Shown here in pieces: positions 47,577-55,539 of a DNA stretch of 64,000 bases. The stretch is from Herpetosiphonaceae bacterium (GTDB taxonomy: Bacteria > Chloroflexota > Chloroflexia > Chloroflexales > Kallotenuaceae), in assembly GCA_036374795.1 (NCBI GenBank), contig DASUTC010000090.1, positions 28,093 to 92,092 on the forward strand, read 5' to 3'. Both the position numbers and the translations under genes were made by a program. Position 1 is the first letter of the stretch; the number at the start of each line of letters is the position of its first letter. A model generated the notes under the pieces. That model ran no database searches. It had not been told where the DNA came from and saw nothing but the letters and a program-made list of their open reading frames with translations.

Positions 47577-48992
47577 TTAGCCCGCGCTGGCCGCTGGCTC
47601 GCCTGCGGGTACGTCCGGCTCGCGCTCCGGCTTGGACGGCTCCGCAGGAGCCGGGGCGGCTGCCGCTGGCTTATCGGTGATCGCGTCCGGTAGCTGGGCT
47701 TCTACCGTCCGCAGCGGTCGGTAGAGATAGCCGCCGACCGCCGTAGCCATCACGGTCAGACCGATCAGGACAAAGAGCAGGCCAACGCCACGGCCCGGCC
47801 CGGTTCCGATCAGCGCCCCGACCGATCCCGCGAGCGCGCCGCCGTCAGCGAGGAGCGGCTCGAACGCGCCGTCCGAGAGCGGACCCGCGAGCGCATAGGC
47901 CAGGGGAGCGGTCGACCAGGCGATCATCAGGCGGGTGGCAAAGACACGGCCTTGAATCTCAGGCGGAACCTTGACCTGCCAGATCGTCTGGGTACAGCCG
48001 TTGATGAACGGCACGCAGAACATACACACAAACGACGCCACGCCGATCAGCCAGGTCGAGGCCTGGACACCGGCCAGGAAGAAGCTGAAGCCAAAGAGCA
48101 CGCCGAAGCCGAGCACGCCGTGAATGCGCGGCTTGGGACCGCCCCAGGTGCTCAGCAGGAGCGTGCCCGCAAGCAATCCCACGCCGCCAGCCGAGGCGAT
48201 CGTGCCAAGCGCCGCGACGGTCGAAAACTTCAGCACCAGCGGCGTGAACAGCACTTGCGCCAGGCCGTACGCGAAGTTCACCAGCGCGAAGAAGATCAGC
48301 ATGCCAAGCAGGCCCGCCCGCTGGGTAATATACTGCCAGCCATCGCTGGCCTCACGCAGCACCGAGCGCTTCTGGCCTCCTTTCGAGGCCGGCTGGGGAA
48401 TGCTGACCACGAGCAGCGTGACGACCGCCACCACGAAGGTCACAACATCGATCAGGATAATGCCTTGCAGGAAAATGATCTCCATCAGCACGCCTGCCAG
48501 CAGCGGCGCGACGATCTGGGCGGCGGCGGTGCCAAACTGCATCATGCCGTTGGCCCGCGTGAGCTGCGCTTTGGGGATCAGCATTGTTACCGAGGCGGTA
48601 TAGGCCGGGAGCTGGAAGGCCCTGATCACCGAGCGGATGGCGACAATGCCCCAGATATGCCAGATCGCGAGCGTATCGCTCCACAGCAGGAGCGCGACGA
48701 GCAGCGTGAGGATCGCCGAGCCGAAATCGCTGGCGATCAGCACCCTGCGCCGGTTCCAGCGATCGACATACACGCCCGCGAAGGGCGAGACGAGAATGCT
48801 GGGCAGCGTGCCTGCCAGGGTGATCATCGCAAACAGCGTGACGGAGCCGGTGCGCTGATAGGCCCACACGCCGAGGGCAAAGGTGGTCAGGCCCGATCCA
48901 ATCAATGAGACAAGTTGGCCGAACCAGACGATGAAAAAGGCGCGCATGCCTTCGGGAGCAGCGCTCGGCTGCGGAGCAGCGCTTTGGGTCAT
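47577..48992 (-). CDS. MFS efflux transporter
   Basis: Major facilitator transporter of 471 residues and about twelve helices, of the EntS/macrolide-efflux type: FGQLVSLIGSGLTTFALGVWAYQRTGSVTLF, then the cytoplasmic loop GVYVDRWNRRRVLIASD. The last 45 residues are a soluble Ala/Pro/Glu-rich tail. The gene starts with GAGGAGG 5-6 nt upstream and overlaps the SbnA-like gene by 4 bp. Its place in the NRPS operon suggests export of the peptide product or self-protection. Confidence 0.9.
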   Translation of the reverse strand: MTQSAAPQPSAAPEGMRAFFIVWFGQLVSLIGSGLTTFALGVWAYQRTGSVTLFAMITLAGTLPSILVSPFAGVYVDRWNRRRVLIASDFGSAILTLLVALLLWSDTLAIWHIWGIVAIRSVIRAFQLPAYTASVTMLIPKAQLTRANGMMQFGTAAAQIVAPLLAGVLMEIIFLQGIILIDVVTFVVAVVTLLVVSIPQPASKGGQKRSVLREASDGWQYITQRAGLLGMLIFFALVNFAYGLAQVLFTPLVLKFSTVAALGTIASAGGVGLLAGTLLLSTWGGPKPRIHGVLGFGVLFGFSFFLAGVQASTWLIGVASFVCMFCVPFINGCTQTIWQVKVPPEIQGRVFATRLMIAWSTAPLAYALAGPLSDGAFEPLLADGGALAGSVGALIGTGPGRGVGLLFVLIGLTVMATAVGGYLYRPLRTVEAQLPDAITDKPAAAAPAPAEPSKPEREPDVPAGEPAASAG

Positions 48993-50110
48993 GGGGTTTC
49001 CTCCTCATGATACAGCCAGCATGCGCGCGCATGCTGGAAAGAGCTGGTCGTCGGGTGGAGCGGTGCTCGCTCGCGACGACCAGTGCGGTGTGGCTCAACT
49101 GCCTCCGACGCGGCGGCGGATGGGCGGGCGCTCGCGTGCAGCGCACGCATCGGCACGTCCTCGACCTGCGGCAGTTGAGCGGTCCAGGCATCGTCGTACA
49201 CCATATCAAGGTAGCGCTCGCCCCGGTCGGGCAAGATCGTCAGGACGCGGTACGACTTCGGAAAGGATGGGCGCAGCTTGGTCAGGGCGGCGATCACCGA
49301 GCCCGACGAGCCGCCCGCGAAAATCCCTTCGTGCGTGACCAGCGCGCGGCAGCCCGTGACGGCCTCGCGGTCGCTGATATACACGACGTCGTCAATCTCT
49401 TCAAGGCTCAGCAATTCCGGCAGGCGGCTCGCTCCGATGCCTGGGATCTTGCGCGGTCCCGCAGGCCCGCCGAAGATCACCGAGCCGGTGGCGTCCACGG
49501 CGATCACATGCAGCCTGGGAAACGCCTGTCGCAGCCGACGGGCAAGGCCGAGCAGCGTGCCCGTGGTGCTGACGGCTGTCACCAGACAGTCGATCGGCCC
49601 GTCGAGATCGCTCAGGATCTCGTCGCCGGTTCCGTAGTAGTGCGCCTGCCAGTTGAGCTGGTTGGCATACTGGTTGATCCAGATGCTCTCCGGCAGGACC
49701 CGGAGCAGCTCCTGAACGCGCTGAATGCGCGTCTTGAGGTAGCCGCCCTGGTCGTCGGGCTGTTCGACCATCTCGATCTGCGCGCCCAACAGTTGCAAAA
49801 TCCGCAGATTGGTCGGTGATATTGCCGGATCGACGACACAGGTGAACGCCAGCCGATACCGCTGCGCCACCATCGCCAGCGCGATCCCCAGATTGCCTGA
49901 AGAGCTCTCGATCAGATGCGTCTCGGCGTGAATCGTTCCACAGCGCAGACCCTCCTCGACGATAAACCGCGCGGGCCGGTCTTTGACGCTGCCGCCGGGA
50001 TTCAAGAACTCCAGCTTGGCAATCACGTCGGGGCCGGGCTGCGGAAACAGCCGACGGAGGTACACGAGTGGCGTTCTTCCAATGCACGCGACCACCGATT
50101 CATGGACCAT
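48989..50110 (-). CDS. SbnA-like 2,3-diaminopropionate biosynthesis enzyme
   Basis: PLP enzyme of the cysteine synthase fold, 373 residues, closest in pattern to SbnA, which joins O-phospho-L-serine and glutamate to N-(2-amino-2-carboxyethyl)-glutamate, precursor of L-2,3-diaminopropionate. Lys43 in NPGGSVKDRPA binds PLP; ESSSGNLGIALAM binds the substrate. The family blocks WINQYANQLNWQAHYYGTGDEIL, VSTTGTLLGLARRL, and AVDATGSVIFGGPAGPRKIPGIG favour SbnA over CysK. The partner dehydrogenase SbnB is not in the window. The last 45 residues or so (ARPSAAASEAVEPHRTGRRE...) are a low-complexity tail beyond the usual length and may be a late frameshift. Confidence 0.9.
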   Translation of the reverse strand: MVHESVVACIGRTPLVYLRRLFPQPGPDVIAKLEFLNPGGSVKDRPARFIVEEGLRCGTIHAETHLIESSSGNLGIALAMVAQRYRLAFTCVVDPAISPTNLRILQLLGAQIEMVEQPDDQGGYLKTRIQRVQELLRVLPESIWINQYANQLNWQAHYYGTGDEILSDLDGPIDCLVTAVSTTGTLLGLARRLRQAFPRLHVIAVDATGSVIFGGPAGPRKIPGIGASRLPELLSLEEIDDVVYISDREAVTGCRALVTHEGIFAGGSSGSVIAALTKLRPSFPKSYRVLTILPDRGERYLDMVYDDAWTAQLPQVEDVPMRALHASARPSAAASEAVEPHRTGRRERAPLHPTTSSFQHARACWLYHEEETP

Positions 50111-50157
50111 ATCAACACCTCATTGTGGGCTCGCCGGAGCGCGTCCTGCGCGGGCCG

Positions 50158-53100
50158 TTACGCGAGCGTGGCTAGCTCCTCGTTGAGCTTGCTCAGACAA
50201 TTCCCAAGCTGCTCGGCAAGCACGCGGGCATGCTCCTGATCCTCGATGATGCTGAGATGATCGCCCGGCACCATGATCAGCTCGACACCACCCGCAGCTA
50301 GAACGCCCCAGTCCAGATCGAGCGTTTCTTCTTCGGGATGGTCTTCGGCGCGCAGCAGCACGATCCGCCCGCCGTAGGGCTGCGCGATAAAGCTGCGATC
50401 CGCGATGATGTTGGCACGCGTGACCTTCAGCAGCGCGCGGATCTGGTCCATGCCGATCTTCGAGCCCTGCTGCTGCGCCTCTTCGATCAGGCGGTTGAGC
50501 TTTTCTTCCGGTCCCATGTTCGTCAGCGTGGCCGCGCGCGCTTGCAGCGACCGCGACATCGTCATCAGCAGATCGAAATCCTGCTCCTGCTCCAGGCCCT
50601 CCGGCGCGATGTCGAGCGGCCCCGAGTCTAAGAGTGCCAGCAGCGCGATCTGCTGTCCCTGCGCCTCAAGCTGACGTGCCATCTCGTAGGCGATGCGCCC
50701 GCCGGTACACCAGCCGCCCAGCAGATACGGCCCCTCCGGCTGGAACTCCCGAATCGCCGCGATGTAGCGCGTCGCCATCTCCTCGATCGTCGTGAGCGGC
50801 TCCTGATCGCCGTCGATCCCGACCGATTGCAGGCCGTAGAACGGCTGGTCTTCGCCTAAAAACTTCGCGAGCTTGTAGTAGGCCAGCACGCTGCCGCCGC
50901 CCGCGTGGACACAGTAGAACGGTCGGCGGGTCCCCCTGGTCTGAATGCCGACCAGCGGCGTCCACGGCGCGGGCGTGGCGGCCTCGCGCAGCACCTGGGC
51001 AAGATGCTCGATCGTCGCGCCCTGGAACAGCGTCGTGAGCGGGAGGCTCTGACCGAACTGCTGCTGGATCTGGGCAACCAGCCGCACCGCTAAGATCGAG
51101 TGGCCGCCGATGTCGAAGAAGTTATCGTGGACGCCGATCGGCCTGACGTCGAGGATGCTCTCCCAGATCCTCACCAGTTGCTCTTCCAGCGTGTCGCGCG
51201 GCGGCACAAACGTGCCCTCGATCTCATCGCGGCGCTGATGAGGCGCTGGCAGCGCCCGGCGGTCGAGCTTGCCGTTTCGCGTGAGCGGCAGGCGCTCCAG
51301 CGGCACGAACGCGCTCGGCACCATGTACTCCGGCAGCCGCTCCTTAAGCAGGCTGCGGAGATGCGGCACGACATCCTGCATGAACAGCGCCTGCATGGGA
51401 TTATTGGCATAGCTCCGCCAGGGCTTGACCGGCACGGTCTGATCCGGCAGGATCGGCGTGACCCAGGCGGCCTCGGCGTGGCCCGTGGCCTGCCGCCGGA
51501 AGACCACATCGTAGGTGCCGTCCGCGCCGCCCCAGGTGATCGCAGCCGTGTACGGCAGCTCGTCGCACAGCGACCACAGATCTTCGGGATCGACGCCCTG
51601 CGGAGCGGCCAATGTGTCGCGCAGCTCGCCGATCGTTTCGGGGCCGTCATCGCTGTTGAGCCACGACCGAGCCGTGAGATCGCGCGCGATCCGGCTATTC
51701 GGGACGTTGCGAATCGCCAGCGTCTCCGGCGTGGTCGCGACCAGCCGCTCGCGGATGCTCTGCATCGTCAGGCCGGGCATGCTCCAGTCCAGCCAGATGT
51801 AGTCTGCGGGCGGCTGCTCAACCGCGCCGACATACAGCATCACATCGTAGCGATAGCGTGTAAACTCGTTGTGGAAGCGACCGCGCTTGAGCTGGATCTG
51901 CACCGCGCCGATCTGCGGCAGGCGCTGCTTGAGCGCCAGGAAAAAGGCCGGCTCGATCACCATGTCTTTATCGCGGGATAGGCCGCGCTGCACAAGCTGG
52001 CGCAGATCGGCCTTTGTCAGCGCCGCGTCTGCCCGATCGACCTGAACCGAGGTGTGGAACGCTTCCAGCAGCGGCAAGCTCCGCACATCGCCGATGAAGA
52101 TCGCGCCGCCGGGCGCGACCGCCCTGGCGGCTCCTTCGATCACCCGCACCAGATAGTCCATATTCGGGAAGAGCTGCACGATCGAGTTGAGGACGACCAT
52201 ATCGAACTGGCCGTCTTCGATGCCGCTGAAATCGGCGGCCTCCTGCTGGCGCAGTTCAAGCGGCGGGAACGCAGCGGCGCGCGCGGCCACCTGCTGCTCG
52301 ATATAGCACAGCGCGACCGTTGAGATGTCGGTGCCCCAGTACGCGCGGCAGTGGGGAGCCAGGCGGAACAGGAGCAGGCCCATGCCGCAGCCGATCTCCA
52401 GCACGCGCTGCGGCTGTCGCGCCAGGATATGCCCGACCGTGTGCTGGACATACTCGCGCATCTCGGCTTCGGGAACCGGCTGGCCTGTGTAGCTGCTGTT
52501 CCAGCTACTAGTGTTAAAGGTCGGGTCGGCGTAGGGCGCGTCCTGGCTGTACGCATCGTCGTAGATCGTCTGCCAGCTCGATACCTGCTGCGCCTGCCGC
52601 TCGCTGGCGACGCTGGCGCTGCCGTCGCCCTCGCTCTGGTAGTCGGGATCGGGGACGATATACGCGACCAGCGCCGTGTCGCCTGGCCGATCCTCGCGAT
52701 CGACAACGACGACCTCCTGCACCGCCGGATGCTGCCCCAGCACCGTCTCGATCTCACCAAGCTCGATGCGGTAGCCCCGGATCTTGACCTGCTGATCGAG
52801 ACGACCCAGAAAGACGATGTTGCCGTCCGGCAGATAGCGGGCCAGATCGCCCGTGCGATACAGCGTGCTGCCCGGCTCGCGCGAGAACCGATCGGGGATG
52901 AACGACTCGCTGGTTCGGCGCTCATCGTTGAGATAGCCCCGCCCCACGCCCACGCCGCCGACGTACAGCTCGCCGGGCACGCCCACCGGCGCTGGCTGCA
53001 TGCGGGCATCCAGCACATAGAGCCGCATGTTCGCGATCGGACGCCCGATCGGCACGTGCAGCGTGTCGGCAGGCAGCGGTCGGTCGATGCGGTAGTGCGT

Positions 53101-55506
53101 CACGTCGTCGGAGCACTCCGTGGGACCGTAGGCGTTCAGCAGCGGAATCGTCGGATACAGGTTCAGCCAGGTTGCGCACAGCTCCGGCGGGAGCGCCTCG
53201 CCAGTCGGGATCAGCCAGCGCAGCGCAGAGAGAGCCGGTCGATCGGTCGCCTGCGCGATCCCTTCGAGCATGATCCGCATCAGCGACGGCACCGTCTCCA
53301 AAATCGTCACGCGATCCTGGGTCACGCGCTCAAGCAGCCGCCGGGGATCGAAGGCGACCTCATCGGGGAAGATCCGCACCTGGCCGCCGACCAGCAGCGC
53401 CGCCAGGAATTGCCACACCGAGATGTCGAAGCACTGCGATGCGGTTTGCGCCACACAGTCGGCAGGCGTTAGCTGGAGCGTCGCGACCTTGGCGTGCAGA
53501 TGATTGAGCATCCCGCGCTGCTCGATCATCGCCCCTTTGGGCGTGCCGGTCGAGCCGGAGGTGAAGATTACGTACGCGAGGTGGCGCGGCTGCGACCGGG
53601 CCGCGAGGTTGATCTCGTCGGCCTCCTGCGCCAGGAGTTGCTCGATCTCAGCGACGGCTGGCGCGTAGCCGTGCGCGCCGCTCAGGGCAGCGGCAAGCTC
53701 CGCGCGATGCGCCGCCGCGACCAGCACCAGCGGGCTGCGGCTCTGCGCCATGATCTGGACGTGACGCTGGACTGGATGGTGCGGATCGAGCGGCAGATAC
53801 GCACCGCCCGCCTTGAACACCGCCAGGATCATCGTCAGCAGATCGACGCCGCGCTCGCCAAGCAGCCCGACCACCACATCCGGCCCGACACCGCGATCGA
53901 CCAGCAGGCGCGCGACACGATTGGCCCGCTGATTCAACTGCCGGTAGGTGAGCTGCTGGCGCTCGTCGACGACGGCAGGCGCGTCGGGCGTGCGCTCGAC
54001 CTGCGCCTCAAACAGCTCATGGAAGCAGCGGTCCAGCGGATGGGCGACCTCGGTCTGGTTCCACGCGGCGAGCTGCTGGCGCTCGTCCGGCGTCAGCAGC
54101 GGTAGATCGAGAATCCGCTGATCGGGATTGCGAACGATGCCCTCGACCAGGATGCGGAAATGCTCGGCCATGCGCGCGATCGTCGACGCCTCGAACAGAT
54201 CGGTGTTGTAGGCGATCGATGCGTTCAATCCGTCGCGGCCCTCGGACATCCACAGGCTCAGGTCGAAGTGCGACCAGGGCGTTTCAACGCCGAGCGGACG
54301 AACGCTCAGGCCCGGCAGCTCAAGCGGCGTCATGGGCGCGTTCTGGAACACAAACAGCACTTGAAAGAGCGGTGTGCGCGTCAGGTCGCGCTCAAGGTTC
54401 AGCTCATCGACCAGCATCTCGAACGGAAGATCCTGGTGGGCGTAGGCGTCCAGCGCCGTGGCGCGCACCTGGCGCAGCAGCTCGCGGAAGGTCGGGTTGC
54501 CTTCCAGCCTGGTACGCAGCGCCAGCGTGTTCAGGAAGTAGCCAATCAGCCCTTCGATCTCGGCGCGGTTGCGGTTGGCGATCGGCAGCCCGACGACAAT
54601 ATCGTCCTGCCGGGTGTAGCGGGAGAGCAGGATGTTGAAGGCCGCCAGCAGCGTCATGAACAGCGTCGCGCCTTCGCGCTGGCTCAGCTCGGCGATCTCG
54701 CCGCTGAGCGCCTTGCCGAACACCACGGCCTGGCGCGCGCCCTGAAGCGACTGTACCTCCGGTCGCGGGTGATCGAGGGGCAGGTCCAGCATCGGCGGAG
54801 CATCCGCAAGCTGCTGCTTCCAGTAGGCAAGCTGCTGATCGAGCACCTCGCCCTGCAACCATTGGCGCTGCCAGGCAGCAAAGTCGGCGTACTGGATTGG
54901 CAGCGGGGTGCCCACCGGGCCCAGCGGCGGCTGGTCGTCGACCAGGGCCGTGTAGAATGTCGCCATCTCGCGCAAGAAGACGCCCATCGACCACAGATCC
55001 GAGACGATATGATGCATCGTCAGCAGCATCCCATGCTCGGCAGCATCCAGCCGAAACAGGTTAGCGCGGATCAGCGGGCCGTCTGCCAGGTCGAACGGCT
55101 CCTGTGTCAGCTCAAGCACCAGCCGCTTGACCTCGGCCTCGCGCTCGTCCGGGGGCAGGTGCCGCAGATCGGTGCAGGGCAGGTCCAGCTTGAGCGACGG
55201 CACGATCACCTGGATCGGCTGTCCATCGATCGTCGGAAAGGTGGTGCGCAGCGCGGCGTGGCGCTGCACGATTTGATTCAGGCTGCGCTCCAGCACGGAC
55301 GTGTTGAGCTGGCCGACGAGCCGAAACGAGGCATAGATCGTGTAGGCGCTCGTTCCAGGCTCAAGCTGGTCAAGAAACCAGAGGCGCTGCTGACCATAGG
55401 ACAGCGGAAACGAGCCGAATTCGACGCCCTTTGCCTCAAGCGCCCGTACCAGCAGCGCCCGCTTTTGGGGCGACAGGGCAGCCAACCGCTTCGATAGATT
55501 CTCCAT
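50158..55506 (-). CDS. NRPS module C-A(nMT)-PCP-TE, diamino-acid-like pocket
   Basis: Terminal NRPS module, 1782 residues. C domain: HHIVSD (165-170). A domain: YVIFTSGSTGTPKG (645-658), core FDISVWQF (693-700); my alignment to GrsA gives pocket Asp694, Ile695, Trp698, Glu737, Ile766, Thr768, Ala792, Asp800, Asp801, Lys1413. The three acidic side chains suit a diamino acid such as 2,3-diaminopropionate or 2,4-diaminobutyrate. An N-methyltransferase domain is inserted between A8 and A9 (VLEIGCGMG, 1035-1043). PCP Ser1470 in GGHS. The thioesterase (1520-1782) has Cys1600 in GGWCTGG, with Asp1627 and His1750, so its nucleophile is Cys, not Ser. It releases the product. SbnA lies 47 bp downstream. 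Confidence 0.93.
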   Translation of the reverse strand: MENLSKRLAALSPQKRALLVRALEAKGVEFGSFPLSYGQQRLWFLDQLEPGTSAYTIYASFRLVGQLNTSVLERSLNQIVQRHAALRTTFPTIDGQPIQVIVPSLKLDLPCTDLRHLPPDEREAEVKRLVLELTQEPFDLADGPLIRANLFRLDAAEHGMLLTMHHIVSDLWSMGVFLREMATFYTALVDDQPPLGPVGTPLPIQYADFAAWQRQWLQGEVLDQQLAYWKQQLADAPPMLDLPLDHPRPEVQSLQGARQAVVFGKALSGEIAELSQREGATLFMTLLAAFNILLSRYTRQDDIVVGLPIANRNRAEIEGLIGYFLNTLALRTRLEGNPTFRELLRQVRATALDAYAHQDLPFEMLVDELNLERDLTRTPLFQVLFVFQNAPMTPLELPGLSVRPLGVETPWSHFDLSLWMSEGRDGLNASIAYNTDLFEASTIARMAEHFRILVEGIVRNPDQRILDLPLLTPDERQQLAAWNQTEVAHPLDRCFHELFEAQVERTPDAPAVVDERQQLTYRQLNQRANRVARLLVDRGVGPDVVVGLLGERGVDLLTMILAVFKAGGAYLPLDPHHPVQRHVQIMAQSRSPLVLVAAAHRAELAAALSGAHGYAPAVAEIEQLLAQEADEINLAARSQPRHLAYVIFTSGSTGTPKGAMIEQRGMLNHLHAKVATLQLTPADCVAQTASQCFDISVWQFLAALLVGGQVRIFPDEVAFDPRRLLERVTQDRVTILETVPSLMRIMLEGIAQATDRPALSALRWLIPTGEALPPELCATWLNLYPTIPLLNAYGPTECSDDVTHYRIDRPLPADTLHVPIGRPIANMRLYVLDARMQPAPVGVPGELYVGGVGVGRGYLNDERRTSESFIPDRFSREPGSTLYRTGDLARYLPDGNIVFLGRLDQQVKIRGYRIELGEIETVLGQHPAVQEVVVVDREDRPGDTALVAYIVPDPDYQSEGDGSASVASERQAQQVSSWQTIYDDAYSQDAPYADPTFNTSSWNSSYTGQPVPEAEMREYVQHTVGHILARQPQRVLEIGCGMGLLLFRLAPHCRAYWGTDISTVALCYIEQQVAARAAAFPPLELRQQEAADFSGIEDGQFDMVVLNSIVQLFPNMDYLVRVIEGAARAVAPGGAIFIGDVRSLPLLEAFHTSVQVDRADAALTKADLRQLVQRGLSRDKDMVIEPAFFLALKQRLPQIGAVQIQLKRGRFHNEFTRYRYDVMLYVGAVEQPPADYIWLDWSMPGLTMQSIRERLVATTPETLAIRNVPNSRIARDLTARSWLNSDDGPETIGELRDTLAAPQGVDPEDLWSLCDELPYTAAITWGGADGTYDVVFRRQATGHAEAAWVTPILPDQTVPVKPWRSYANNPMQALFMQDVVPHLRSLLKERLPEYMVPSAFVPLERLPLTRNGKLDRRALPAPHQRRDEIEGTFVPPRDTLEEQLVRIWESILDVRPIGVHDNFFDIGGHSILAVRLVAQIQQQFGQSLPLTTLFQGATIEHLAQVLREAATPAPWTPLVGIQTRGTRRPFYCVHAGGGSVLAYYKLAKFLGEDQPFYGLQSVGIDGDQEPLTTIEEMATRYIAAIREFQPEGPYLLGGWCTGGRIAYEMARQLEAQGQQIALLALLDSGPLDIAPEGLEQEQDFDLLMTMSRSLQARAATLTNMGPEEKLNRLIEEAQQQGSKIGMDQIRALLKVTRANIIADRSFIAQPYGGRIVLLRAEDHPEEETLDLDWGVLAAGGVELIMVPGDHLSIIEDQEHARVLAEQLGNCLSKLNEELATLA

Positions 55507-55539
55507 CTGGGATGCCTCCGTATATAGTTCGACGCTCAG

